A stretch of 64,000 bases of DNA from Gonatopus flavifemur (GCA_018340375.1 JAFFJZ010000002.1:22214001-22278000), one strand, 5' to 3'; counted from the first letter of the stretch, positions 46,706 through 57,732 are shown. Notes: generated from the sequence alone by a model not told the origin. Program-made: numbers and translations.

Positions 46706-48763
46706 ACCTCTTCTGTAAGTTTTTCACAAGGGCCCGGTGCTCCCTCACAAGACCTAGAAAAAATATCAAGAATGATTGATACCGCAGAACTATTCCAAGC
46801 GCGCACCTCATTTAAATCTCCACTAATCCATCGAACAGTCAGATAATTTTCTATACCACATTTTCATGAAATTCATTCGGACTTGAAGAGTTAGATCAAA
46901 GTTGATGCGACAAATCCCCAATTAATCTAACCAAAAATCATTTGTACCTACTACAACAAAAACTCACATGCATTCACAAATGTGTTGTGTCATACAACCG
47001 AAGTAGTGACAACACCGAACTTCAAGATTATGACCTCATAAATCCCCAAGAAACATTGCGTGATTAATAATATGTATCTTATGCGTAACTCCACTCAAAA
47101 CGTATTTCACGAATATTTCAGAAAGATTTATACATGCGCTAGGATGAAGTATGGGACCAATTATTTATTCGAATCGCACGAAATATATTGTAGTTTTGCT
47201 ATTCCGAATCCTCTGTGTGGAATATTCAACACTCCAACTGGTTAATTGTCCTTGACAACTTGATTCAGTTCATCCTTTTTCTCATATTCAGACCATTTTT
47301 CACGACAAAAAGAATAGTGTGGAAATCCAGGGAGTAAGAAACATGGATGGATATTCTGCAAAAATTCACTGCATATTTTATGCTTTGAGTGAAATGTCTT
47401 CCAACTGTCAAACGAATTAAAGCCATTAAAGAATCTAGTTGAGTCCCATCAGTGTTCTCGCTGAATCTCATTCGATACAACATCGCCAACGATGGAATAC
47501 GTCGCTTCATGTAAAATTTAAGTGGAGAATCGGTGAGTAGAGTAGTTCGGTGGAGAAAAGACATAGAAGCGACGAAGAAATGTCCGATTCCGATTTGCGT
47601 GTGGATACTTCTCCATCACCTCTACGCTGCTTCTTCATCGACTCGCCGTTCCTTCCTTGATTCTCCACCTGTATCCTGCGGGGAGGCGCTATAATCCATC
47701 GGTGGCAGTGCTGTCCAAGCATAGGGGATCACTGAATATATTGTCAAACATATTCCTTTGAATATGCTACCATTTTCACATATTTCTGTGGAAAAAAACC
47801 AATCGTCCCTGAAATGTCCTCAAATCTTATCTATATGTTTCGAATTTAAATTTAAAAACGAAATTTAAGATACATGTCCGAAGAACCCAAGATGAATCAA
47901 GAGGATAACTCGAGTGAACTGTTTTTTGACGAATTATTCGAAAATAAAGCAATAAAAGGAAAACATCGCTCTGTACGGACCATCTGCATTGATTGAAGAA
48001 GATCTGTACTGAGCGATATTTTGATTTCATTCGTTCGTTTTCGAGTAATAATAGTTGTCGAGTAATAGGTTGCATTTTCAGGAGCCGCTGGTATCACCTT
48101 AAGTCAGATCTTTACATTTCTGAACTTCGAAATATTAATTACAACTAACTTAGAACTAATAATTCATTCAATTTTTCTTTCAGTACAAATTCCATGCTTT
48201 TCTCTTCTACGCGAAGTAATAAGATCCACCGCACTAAAATCCCACCCTGCGATTCTAAACATTTAATGATGAATTAAAATTTTCAACAGAATATAATTCT
48301 CATACCTGAATTTTTCATTTTCTTCTGCTACGTAGATTCTCGTTCCTCTCTCTCTCTTTGCGAAACTTCAAACCAACGGATAAATATTTTCTACGTATCC
48401 TCGCTCTTTGAACTACAGAAAAATATTTTTCAAATTCTCATGAAATTTTGTTCGTTGAATTCCTTTTGAATGAATAAAATGTACTACGCTGTATTTCAAC
48501 CGTAATCTTTTGTTCGGGAAAGGAATTTGAGAGGATTGAAAATTTTGTTGGCTGTAAACAAGGTGCGTTGGTTTGTCGCATTCGATAATTGCGTATCCGT
48601 ACTTCCTTTCTCTCGCATCTGTTATTGATTTGAATAGTCGAGAATCCTGGGATTGTTCCACTGGCTGTTGGTTTTCAAAATAACGAATTCATTGTGAATT
48701 CTCGCTCTCTTGACACGTGAGATTCATATTTTTTGCGTTTATCAGGAGAATATATATATATCA
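46706..48763. other. No gene seen
   Basis: Several 60-100 codon frames on the minus strand (47265-47722, 47827-48097, 48413-48661) lack recognisable domains, so I do not call them. Confidence 0.35.
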
Positions 48764-48765
48764 AT

Positions 48766-49098
48766 TAGGGTGGTTCTTATTTTATGTATCAAAAGTGTTT
48801 TCTGATTTTTTTTTTGTCAACAAACAAGTTTTCTGTACGGCTGACCCTCTAATTTTGATCTACATCATGAAAAGGAGTGCTACAATATTTTTTACATAAT
48901 TTTCAGCGGAGATTTTTTTTTGAGCGTTTCAAAACGCCGTGAGCGATCCCCAAATCTCTTTTGAAAATTATGTAAAGAATATTGTAGCACTCCTTCATGA
49001 TGTAGAACAAAATTAGAGGGTCAGTCGTACAGAAACCTTGTTGGTTGACAAAAAAAAATAGAAAACACTTTCTATACATAAAATCAAGAACCATCCTA
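48766..49098. mobile_element. 333-bp TAGGGTGGTTCTTA fold-back element
   Basis: The terminal TAGGGTGGTTCTTATTTTAT is inverted at the right with few changes. AT flanks both sides (48764-48765 and 49099-49100). Arms of about 145 bp include GAGTGCTACAATATT and its inverse, around a small central loop. Non-coding. Confidence 0.78.
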
Positions 49099-49100
49099 AT

Positions 49101-49620
49101 ATCAATGTTTATAACTATCAATTAGGAGAATTATTTTTCAATCAAATATGAGTTGAAGAATGGTTTAAAACTCGTCCACAACATTGTCATGATATTTAAA
49201 ACTGTACTACTAACCGTGTCGGGAGTGACGACATTTGAGGATGAAACTTCAAATGAATTCTTTCCATCGTGCGCATGATTGTTCAAAGGGAAATATAATT
49301 TCCTTGCGAGATGCACGTACGGCAAATATCATATTAAAGAAAATGCTTTGATATTCTGTTGGAATGTTGATCAACAACTTTACTTCAAGATAACTTATAT
49401 AAATATACACGTACGCATCATTCGAATCATCTAAACAAAATGTTTTTACTTTTTAAGAAACTGAATTTAAATATACATACATATATTATTTTGGCCAGAT
49501 GTTCGTTCTTAATTTTACTATTCGCTAAGAAAATAATTATTTACAACAACATTTGTGAAATGTTTCAAGTCAAATAATGATAGAGTTGAGATCCTCAACG
49601 TACATTGATATTATAATTGT
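49101..49620. other. 3' flank of spätzle
   Basis: Non-coding sequence downstream of the spätzle stop codon, probably including its 3' UTR. I see no canonical AATAAA placed clearly enough to mark a polyadenylation site. Confidence 0.4.
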
Positions 49621-49897
49621 TCAGTAATTCGACGACGATGATGATGATGATGAGGATGAAGCTGACGATGACGATAATGGTGATGATGTTTTGCGTATAC
49701 GAATTCCCATCCTGGATAGAGGATCAGGCATAAACTTCACATGACAGCAACAACTCGATGGAAAACGGAATAATTGTGGTTTGATGATACCATCCTGGGA
49801 AAGCGCAACTAATTGACGGTAAATGTATTTTTGCTTGCAGGTTGTCACATAGCCGTCGGCAAATCCCGCTACTAAATCACATTCACTGTTTCTATTC
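49621..49897 (-). CDS. spätzle terminal exon (cystine-knot C-terminus)
   Basis: The acceptor is CAAATAG|G, and its first base completes a Leu codon split by the intron. It encodes NRNSECDLVAGFADGYVTTC, then KQKYIYRQLVAL, FRFPSSCCCHVK and a Ser-rich tail ending NY and TGA. It carries five of the seven knot cysteines. The final motif is PSSCCC where Drosophila has PSCCKC, so one cysteine of the pair is Ser and one spacer is Cys. The last 20 or so residues come from a TCN/TCA microsatellite. Confidence 0.92.
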
Positions 49898-52800
49898 CTA
49901 TTTGAAGAATAAAAAAATTGTTTTGATATTGATACATCCGAATTGCGAGAGTAATAATCGAAATTTTGCCCTCTGGGGATACACTGGGTCTAAACGACTC
50001 ATCCTTCATTTCGAATAGTTCCCAAGTGTGTATTAACGGTGGGCCTAATCTAAGCCCAGGGTGGGTGCCCATGCTGCCTAACGTGGTGCCAAGCTGGGCA
50101 GGCAAATGAGGCCAACCCTGAGATGATAACATCGTTCCCAGCTTGGCTGCATTGCTTTGCCCGAGGATTGGTAACACCATGGCCTCAGCATGAACCCAGA
50201 CTAGGCAATCAATACTGCCCCTTCCTTTGTTTTTGAATTTTACCCCAGCAGGCATGAATTTCAGCCCCATTTTGGCCCAGTCTTAGGCCTAGTGTCAAGC
50301 TTCATAGTGCCTATATAGGTCCAAGACTGGACCAAAGTGAGACCAAAATTCATACACGCTGCTCGGGATAGAAATTCACTCGAGTCTTGGCCTAACGCTG
50401 ATCCAAATTGGGGCCAAGTTCAAATGTGCCCGCACTAAGATTCATTATTTCCATTTTATTTCCATTAGAGCACAGCGAGGTTCGGAATTGTGTTCTGCAG
50501 ACTTCAGCGATGAATTAAAAAAGAAAAAAACATTGCTCTACGATGTTTCAAAGCCGAGATATGAGCGATCAAAAAACACTTGGGCCAAACTGACTCAGTG
50601 TATCCCATGTGTGACGAAACTATAAGTACGAGGGTGGATTGATAAGTTTCCGGCCTGACCAAGAAAAACAACGTTTTTGAGAATTTTTTTTTTTTATTTC
50701 TCAACATAATCTTCTCCAAGGCTGATACATTTCTCATAGCAGTGTTCTAGTCTGGTAATGCCATCTCTATAGACTGATTCGTCAAGCTCCTCAAAATACC
50801 CATTTACAGCTTCGATTACTCCTTCATTGTCCGCAAATCTCTCACCGCCAAGCCATTTTTTGAGGTTAGGAAACAGATAATAGTCACTCGGGGCTAGGTC
50901 TGGAGAGTAGGGAGGGTGCGGCATTAATTAAAACTTCAGATCGTTGATTTTAGCCATCGCAACGATTGACGTGTGCGCTGGTGCGTTATCGTGATGAAAC
51001 AAGATTTTTTTCTTCGCCAGATGAGGTCGTTTAATTTTCACTTCGTGGCTCAAACGTTGCAATAAGTCTGCGTAGTATTGACCAGTGATAGTTTTACCCT
51101 TTTCAAGGTAATCAATGTATATAATACCTCTTGCATCCCCAAAAACAGTAGCCATAACCTTGTTCGCCGAAAAATTGTTTTGCCTTCTTTGGAGTTGGCT
51201 CTGGTCCAATCCACTGTTTAGTCTGTTCTTTGGTTTCAGGAGTGTAGTGGTGGACCCAAGTTTCGTCAACGGTTACGAATCGACGCAAAAATTCGCTTGG
51301 ATTACGCTTATACAACGCCAAATTGGCGGTAGAAATGTTCTTTCGAATCAATTTTTGGTCGACTGTTAGCAAACGCGGCACCCATCTTGCACAGAGCTTT
51401 TCCATATACAAATGTTGGTGCAAAATATTTTGTACACGTTCATATGACATCTTACAGGTCTCAGCTATCTCACGAACTTTTAATCTGCGATCTTTCAGCA
51501 CTATTTGATGGATTTTTCGATCATATCTGGAGTTGTGACCTCAATGGGGCGTCCTGAGCGAGGCTCATCAGAGGTGCTCACGACCCTTTTAAACTCGGAA
51601 ACCCACTGCTTAACGGTTGAATATGATGGGGAGGATGTCCCCAGTGTTGAGTCCATCTCTTCTTTAATTTCCTTCGGCGTTAACCCCTTCAAATAAAAGT
51701 ATTTGATGACAGCACGATTTTCCAGCTTTTCCATTTTTACGAAAAACACAGAGGCGTCTTGGTCAGCGTGCTCTCAAAACTAAACTAACATGGCGATCGG
51801 ACTGAAACTATAGCTACAAGCTATCTAAGGATGGTACTATAGAACGCCACCTCAAGGTAGGCCTAGTGGCGCCATCTCTTGGTCAGGCCGGAAACTTATC
51901 AATCCACCCTCGTATATCCCCAGAGGGTTAAGCACACGATTTGTAGAAAACACAGATTGTGGTCCAACAGCACTACCACCGATGAGACACTTCGTGGATA
52001 GAATGTCGAAGTAACCTGTCTCATCAGGGGCAGTGCTGTATTGGAAGTAAATGCATAAAAAACGTTGGTAATGGTACTCACAAGCAAGTTTCGATTCTGA
52101 CGCCTTGCATGAAATTTTTTTGATTAACCACAAAATACCACTGCCTATCCTTGTTTTCAGCAGTTTTGGGGTACACGACTTGTTCCTGAAACAATCAATA
52201 ATAAAAATGGCTTATTTTTTCAATCTATAATTCGGAGAATTTCATATACAAATCATTGTTTTTTCTGAGAGAACACAAAAATCGATATGAACAGACATCA
52301 CCGATGAACACATATCCACTCAAGACTCAACTTCACGGATGAAACAGTAGAGCTGTTACACACTGACAGAAAAACGACCTTGTTGAAACATCCGTGGTCG
52401 GAATAATTTGAAATTTGGTTCGATTGACCAGGAAATGTGCTTGTGATGTGCAGAAAAAGTGGTCGAAGCTAAAATCAACGACAAATTCTGGATATCACAC
52501 CTAGAAAAGAATCTGGTTTTTCTAAACTGAAAAATGTAGTTAATTTTTACTTCAACCACTTTTTCTGGACATCGCAATCACATTTCCTGGGGAATCGAAC
52601 CAGATTTCCAGTTATTGCAAACACGAATGTTTCAACCAGATCATTTTTCTGTCAGTGCAGGATGTTTTTTGTGATTAGTTATGTGAAGCAAAAATGAAAA
52701 TTGTCACTCATCGAAGGAATTTAATTCAAGATGTGATTCATAGATTGCTAACAACTTTGTTTTTTTGATTTTTTGAATCTATGCAATCAGAGGCACAACA

Positions 52801-55800
52801 ACGGGGGTTCCAAGGGTGCCAGAGCAGCCCTCAATTATGAAGCCCGAATGGAAAAATTGTCAAAATCATATTCAATTTTCATAGTATTCTATATAAATAA
52901 ATAATAAGGACAAAATCTGCACCAAATATGCACTAATGAAAATGTCACAATTTGATTGGAAAACAACATTTTAATGCTCAAATATTAAATTTAAGTTTGA
53001 TAAATCAAATGAATCTCCTTTGTAAATTGCACAATATACTTTAGATAATAAAAATTCAACAATACAATTGTTTCCACAGCATCAATCCCAAATTATGAAT
53101 TATAATTCATATAAAAATATACTACCATGTATTTTTCCAAATTTTCTATTTGAAATTTGTGACACTTGTCGTGAAGTATCAATTTATGAGCCGGAAATGA
53201 GCGTTCTACATCTACCGATGTCATCAGACAGAATTTAAAATATGGTACCATTTCCATAGAAATCATTTCAGGCAGAATTTAATTTGTCCCGTTAATATAA
53301 GAATTCACTTTGTCGAGCAGTTTGATACTTGGATTTTTTGAAAACACAGGGTCTAATTTATTTCGGTTTTCAATCGAGAATGATTCTGCAAGTGCACGTA
53401 TCAATTGTGCAACTTCTTCTATTATTTTCATTACGATCATTCAGTTGAAAACCCTGCTGTATTGAAACCTTGGGGTTTGACAACAAAGTTTACAGAATAC
53501 AACTAGAAGAATCTCTTAGGAAAAGAATTTGATGATACCTCAAAGTTGAAAATTTCGTTTATTGTTCAAATCCACTGTTCATTCCTCCAATTTCGGAAAC
53601 TCTTAACATTTTACACTAAAATATGCACTATCAACGAAAAAATATCATTATATGCGTTTTGCATATGCACATATGCAAATGCATATAATCCAATGTCTAT
53701 ATACATATAATTATTCAAATCATCCACACAAGCTAAATTATAGCAGCCAAATGCGTTCACCCAAAAAATCATATTCTGAAAATGAGAATCTACTCTATAA
53801 TATGAGCCTAGTACATTTCCTTCCTGATATCATTGGTAGATGTTCTAATGTTCAGAGGAACTCCCACATCAATCCTCTAAATCTCAGAGGAATATGTACT
53901 AGCCTCATATTTTAGAGGAATATTATCAATTCTAGTATACGATTTTTTCAGTGGAGAAGTGCACTCTTTTTCCAGTTACAGATAGATAGATGCTTTGGAC
54001 ACCCTTTCATAGCTCTCGGTTGTTGCGCCCCTGCGTACAATCATCTTCGTTATACTAATTTGCAAAATTCCCAAAAATATTGTAAAGTTAGCAACTAATT
54101 GTCATGAATTTTGATAAAAAGATTTCATAAAGGATTCAAGCGCCTCCACATAGAAAACATAAGCGTCGTAGTTCAATTTTAAATTGATTTTGAGTGGATG
54201 TGAGTTCAGTTAAGGTGCATCCCTGGTTGAAAAAGTTTCTTTGAAAATCTCTGAAAATTTCACTGCAAAATTCTGAATCTCACAGGGAAACTCTGAAGAA
54301 CACTGGAAAGACCTAAAAGAATCTGAAAAATTCTAAAGAACCATGACAATTTTTTCAAATTCAGAAAATTTTTGAAAAACTCTCACTTATCAGGCACGTT
54401 TTTTCCACTGAAAATTTTTCTGAATACACGGAGAGACCGGGTCTATTAATATTTAGAAAAATGACTGTCAATTTAGGGAAAAAGAGGATCGCTGAAAAAT
54501 ATTCGTAGTGAGTCTACCAAAGATTCGTAGTCAAAATATTAACAACTGATAGTTTCATTGGTATTTATCACAGCGAAACTATCGATTGTTAATGCATCGA
54601 CTACTCTTTTTCCCTAAATTGACAGTCATTTTTCTAAATATTGATAGACCCGGTCATTCCGTGTATCTATTAAAATTTCCGTAACCTCCAGCGACATTTT
54701 TCCACCAGGGATTGAACATTCGAATGTCCGCATGCGTAATCTCCATTCATGGAACGCTCTTTAGAGCTTCATGTTCTCTTTGGACTGCAACGTGTACTGA
54801 AAGGCTATTGAGTTCATTTCTGGTACGAACAGGACTTGAACAGCGTTTATTCAAAGGTTACAACAATCGTCTGTTCATTTCAGCTTCATTCGTATTCATG
54901 TAAAACTATGTTTAAATGATATGTTCAACTATGAATGAAAGGAAACTTACGATGCCCATACACAGTGGCTGATCGTCATCCATTCTGCCTCCAAGACCTG
55001 AAAGCTATCAATATCAAGTGCAATATTATAACAAAAGTCCTTTATCAAAATAAACGTTAAAGTTCATATCTTGAAAATGAATAATATATACGAACCACAT
55101 CTTCTGCAGCTAAGGCTTTAATGCTCTGATCTCGTTTAACAGCAATGTTCACTAGATTTTCAGGATATTCTGGAACATTTTCACAGAAAGTTTGGCCTGG
55201 ACATATTGGAACTCGATCCGGAGTAATACGATGCTGCTTTTTTGCATAAGTTCGTCGGTCGACCATTTCGTCTGGGAAAACTATCCTCTCGTCCAAATGC
55301 ATTCTCTCCTCCATTCGGGAAGCTGAAATGAAACGCATGTGTCATAAAATTTCAATATACACTGAGGAACAGGCACCTAGCTGCCGCAACTGAATTTTAG
55401 TTGGCATGAAGAAAAGTCTAGTTATCTGAAATATGAGTAAGTTGGTTTTTCCCACACCTGCACGGAAAGTTGATGTTTTCTGACCTATTTTTAGGGGAGA
55501 AAATTAACTACATTTTTCAGGTTAGAAAACCCAGATTTTTTTCTTGTTGTGATAACCAGAATATGTAGTCAATTTTGGCTTCAACCACTTTTTCTGGAAA
55601 TCACAATCACATTTCCTGGTGAATCGAACCAGATTTCAAGTTATCGCGACCACGAATGTTTCAACCACGTTGTTTTTCTGTCAGTGTACGTTGCTGCGAC
55701 GTATCACTAAATGCGTTTTCTGATAGAATCCTCTTAATCGACCCTACTTCCATAACCGTGCTTGAAAAATTGTGGGAAAACTACGTGATAAACAACATTA

Positions 55801-57039
55801 AAAACTACGTTGCTTCCAACGTTGTTTTTTTCTCCTCCGAAGAGAAAACATTTTACGATGGTCAACAAAGTTGTTTTCAATGTAGTTTCCCATATTGTTT
55901 TTAACGTTATTTTCAACGTGGTTTTTTCTCCCAGGGAGGGTTTAGTTCTTTTCTGATTTGAACTAATTGTATAGAAATTTCAATTATTTTAAGTAAATAC
56001 ATGAAGGCTTTGAATTGAATCACTTAGTTTTTTCAAACTGAAAATGAAATTAAGCTTGAGCATAGTATTTTCCTTTGTACGAATGATCGGCGACAATGCT
56101 GCCTGTCGTCCTTGTAACACTATGACGATCAAAGCTTTACGGCAACTTTAACAGGAATCGGAGGATTCAAAGCGTCAAGTTTACGCACAGTCACTCCTGC
56201 ACATGCTGTCAGATTTAGCTTAAGGGTATTTGAATTGAACCTGACAAAGTGTGCATCGTTTGATCCTTATTTACTTTATGTCTTGGAAAAAAGATAACAT
56301 ACTGGATTTGAAAAAAAAGATGTAGCACTCGAGTACCCTTAAGGAAACTGCATCCTGCTACTGAATGAGATGACATGTTGACGGTATAGTTCTATTCTCC
56401 GGGGTACGTGGGGTTTTAAAAGAGATTCTCCCTCAGATATCTAAATATCTTTTTCTTGGATTCCATAGTTTGTGCTGTCGGCGATGATTGAAAAGTCACA
56501 ACGTATGTCATGCAATTGTGTTCGTAAAGGGTGTTTTTCTTTAGCGATTCCTACAGGAATGGATCAAAGATCGGATCTTTGAAAATTTCAGAGACTTCAG
56601 ATTTTTCTTCTGCTGAATACATATCTTTGGAAATTACATGCCTGAAAGATTCAGTGATTACATTTCCAGAGGATTTCTCAAATTCAATAGGAAATGATTA
56701 TTAGGGTGAAAAAAACAATGTCAAATGTTGGTGATATGTTGTAAAAACTCATGATTTGGTGATTGGAAATATCAACTGCTTTGTTGAAAATTACAAATAA
56801 TATGGAAGGTTTCACGTAATCAATTATCTATTTATTACGAAATATTTCGTTGTAAATCGAATTCAAAGCATTTTAATTTGTGCGAGGGGTAGACAAACAT
56901 CAGGGGATTCGGATCACTCACAAGAATTTTGACCTCTCGAAATTTGTCTTTTAACTGCGGTCCGGTTGTCCCTGTAAACCATCTCCATTTCTTCCTTCAA
57001 GGACCTCGGATGGGGGAATCCCTGGATATTTTCCATAAC
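49621..57039 (-). CDS. Spätzle-like Toll ligand precursor (five exons)
   Basis: Spätzle proteins are secreted cystine-knot cytokines that activate Toll receptors in immunity and embryonic patterning after serine-protease cleavage. Exons, 5' to 3' on the minus strand: 57039-56922, 55322-55092, 54997-54951, 52185-52082 and 49897-49621. All introns have AG acceptors and GT donors, and phases agree (777 nt, 258 residues plus stop). The prodomain has CPGQTFCENVPEYP. The junction of exons 2 and 3 builds VVR|LGGRMDDDQPLC, matching the R|VGG processing site and first knot cysteine of Drosophila Spätzle. YPKTAENKDRQWYFVVNQ, QGVRIETC, TTCKQKYIYR and FRFPSSCCCHVK complete the knot. The tail is poly-Ser. 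The signal peptide exon is not in this set. Introns are full of transposons. Confidence 0.9.
50021..50476. mobile_element. GGGCCC-word TIR element, truncated copy 4
   Basis: Starts CCCAAGTGTGTATTAACGG after TT and matches copy 3 until about 50476, where the right end is lost. Lies in a spätzle intron. Confidence 0.7.
50629..51912 (-). mobile_element. Near-complete mariner, inactivated, in a spätzle intron
   Basis: This 1284-bp element is bounded by TA (50627-50628 and 51913-51914). Its inverted repeats are identical for about 36 bp (CGAGGGTGGATTGATAAGTT...). The ends resemble those of the 3837-6466 relic, so both belong to one broad mariner lineage, distinct from the Mos1-like element. The transposase lies on the minus strand, like spätzle, and is broken. 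Confidence 0.9.
50694..51749 (-). pseudogene. Mariner transposase with two frameshifts and a nonsense codon
   Basis: Reading from 51749 down: an N-terminal helix-turn-helix part (MEKLENRAVIKYFYLKGLTP, VKQWVSEF, SGRPIEVTTP), a frameshift near 51515 in an A run, the linker WVPRLL, catalytic VTVDETWVHH, a second frameshift near 51185, FHHDNAPAH, an in-frame TAA at 50925-50927, then PPYSPDLAPSDYYLF and a C-terminus GEDYVEK. All three catalytic Asp codons survive, with 34 residues between the last two. Length matches a mariner transposase of about 345 residues. Only a few disabling changes suggest it is not very old. Confidence 0.9.
52082..52185 (-). CDS. spätzle exon 4 (knot core)
   Basis: The acceptor is GTTTCAG|GAACAAG and the donor CTT|GTGAGTA. 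It encodes EQVVYPKTAENKDRQWYFVV, then NQKNFMQGVRIETC and two bases of Leu. The YP..A.N....W..VVN....QG.RIE.C pattern is the family hallmark. Phase 0 in, phase 2 out. Confidence 0.93.
52361..52656. mobile_element. 296-bp CACTGACAGAAAAA fold-back MITE
   Basis: The ends are CACTGACAGAAAAACGA and the inverse of CACTGACAGAAAAATGA. CA flanks both sides (52359-52360 and 52657-52658). The arms share GGTTCGATT.ACCAGGAAATG and AGAAAAAGTGGT words. In a spätzle intron. A diverged copy is at 55461-55686. Confidence 0.8.
52788..54033 (-). mobile_element. hAT transposon relic in a spätzle intron
   Basis: The ends are CAGAGGCACAACAACGGGGG and the inverse of CAGGGGCGCAACAACCGAGA. The 8 bp outside each end (TATGCAAT, CGTACAAT) agree at five positions, consistent with an old hAT target duplication. 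The 1246-bp body holds a decayed hAT transposase C-terminus on the minus strand. GCATATGC words lie near 53655-53690. Confidence 0.78.
53100..53470 (-). pseudogene. hAT transposase C-terminal (dimerisation) fragment
   Basis: Translation of the minus strand gives IIEEVAQLIRALAESFSIEN, RNKLDPVFSKNPSIKLLDKV, an in-frame TAA, then MEMVPYFKFCLMTSVDVERS, FPAHKLILHDKCHKFQIENL and EKYMVVYF. The TSVDVERSF...L...ENL..Y.V pattern is the hAT C-terminal dimerisation region. The N-terminal part and catalytic residues are not recognisable. Dead. Confidence 0.82.
54221..54710. mobile_element. CCCTGGTTGAAAAA element, split by a nested MITE
   Basis: The ends are CCCTGGTTGAAAAA and the inverse of CCCTGGTGGAAAAA. 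AT flanks both sides (54219-54220 and 54711-54712). The interior has TCTGAAAAATTC-like words and hosts the MITE at 54427-54663. In a spätzle intron. Confidence 0.75.
54427..54663. mobile_element. 237-bp CACGGAGAGACCGGGTC fold-back MITE, nested
   Basis: The left end CACGGAGAGACCGGGTCTAT matches the inverse of the right end, GACCCGGTCATTCCGTG, apart from a short indel. TA flanks both sides (54425-54426 and 54664-54665). The arms share AAAAATGACTGTCAATTTAG and its inverse. Confidence 0.82.
54713..54840. repeat. Fragment of the CCCGAA element family
   Basis: GAACATTCGAATGTCCGC and AGAGCTTCATGTTCTC match words of the element at 28479-29893. Only part is present. Confidence 0.5.
54951..54997 (-). 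CDS. spätzle exon 3 (processing site and first knot Cys)
   Basis: The 47-nt exon has acceptor CTTTCAG|G and donor ATC|GTAAGT. Two bases complete the Arg of R|LGG, then it encodes LGGRMDDDQPLCMGI. Phase 1 in, phase 0 out, fitting its neighbours exactly. Confidence 0.85.
55092..55322 (-). CDS. spätzle exon 2 (prodomain)
   Basis: The acceptor is TTTCAG|CTTCC and the donor GGTTC|GTATAT. It encodes SRMEERMHLDERIVFPDEM, VDRRTYAKKQHRITPDRV, PICPGQTFCENVPEYPENL and VNIAVKRDQSIKALAAEDVV. The C...FC..V..YP motif lies upstream of the knot in Spätzle proteins. Phase 1 in and out. GTATAT is a slightly weak donor, but it is the one that yields R|LGG. Confidence 0.85.
55461..55686. mobile_element. Diverged CACGGAAAG / CACTGACAG MITE copy
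   Basis: The right half matches the MITE at 52361-52656 (CAACCACTTTTTCTGGA, GAATCGAACCAGATTTC, TTTTTCTGTCAGTG). The flanks TG and TA do not match. In a spätzle intron. Confidence 0.6.
55690..55940. repeat. AACGTT/AACAAC-word repeat
   Basis: CAACGTTG, AACGTGG, TACGTTG and ACAACATT words recur on both strands up to CTCCCAGGGAGG at 55930. It resembles the palindromic-word elements, but its ends are unclear. Confidence 0.4.
55941..56921. other. spätzle intron, no repeat identified
   Basis: Intronic AT-rich sequence. No element or RNA gene is recognised. Confidence 0.4.
56922..57039 (-). CDS. spätzle exon 1 of the confident set
   Basis: The acceptor is GTTCTCAG|GTTATGG and the donor TTCTT|GTGAGTG. 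It encodes VMENIQGFPHPRSLKEEMEM, VYRDNRTAVKRQ and ISRGQNS. Phase 0 in, phase 1 out, matching exon 2. It must be preceded by at least one exon carrying the signal peptide. Confidence 0.72.
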
Positions 57040-57132
57040 CTGAGAACAAAAAATCATACAAATAAAAGAAGCAATGATATCACTGATTAAATGATTGTCA
57101 GGCAATTCAACTATTCTAAACTCCAACGTGAA

Positions 57133-57215
57133 GAAAAATTCGCTGAAGCAACGAATCGAAGTATTACATATAGAATAACAAATTTTCCGCTAGTCCAACT
57201 GAAAACTCTCTTTTT
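57133..57215. repeat. Diverged GAGGTATTATAGACAGAAT-type repeat
   Basis: TTCGCTGAAGCAACGAATCGA followed by AGTATTACATATAGAATA aligns with the repeat at 36462. Confidence 0.4.
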
Positions 57216-57264
57216 TTTTACAAATCAGCTGGAAAGAGGTCGCTGTGTTATACATATATCACTC

Positions 57265-57554
57265 CCCAGTGAACACTCATGAGAGCAAGAGCTCTTCAAG
57301 ATGTCTTTTGAAAGAGCTCTGTCGATGTTATCATGTTGTTATCTGAATGGTATCATTTTTCTGAGATCTCAAAAAAAAATCCTCTCAAAGAATTCGTTTG
57401 AATACATTTTGGCGATCTCTTATTTTCCTCACAAATCGACGCATCTGATAACATTCTGATATCTTAATGTTTACCTTCTGAAAAGTCTATCTGATCTCTC
57501 ACGCTTTTTTGGGGGATTTTGAGAGCTCTTGATGACGACATATTGTTCACTGGG
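57265..57554. mobile_element. GAGCTC-word TIR element
   Basis: CCCAGTGAACA at the left is inverted at the right as TGTTCACTGGG with slight change. TC flanks both sides (57263-57264 and 57555-57556). AGAGCTCT occurs three times, with GAGATCTC once. 290 bp, non-coding. Confidence 0.7.
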
Positions 57555-57732
57555 TCAGATCCCAATGGAAGCAATCAAAGTCATATTAACATTGGCCAGA
57601 ATAGGCCCTCATTTTGGATGATGTCCCAAAATCAAGCCTCACCTGGCTCATTTTTTATTTCAAAAGTTTCTGAACATTTTGTCAAGAACAAATGATCAAT
57701 TTGGCAGAAATATTGGCCTGATTTTGACGTAT

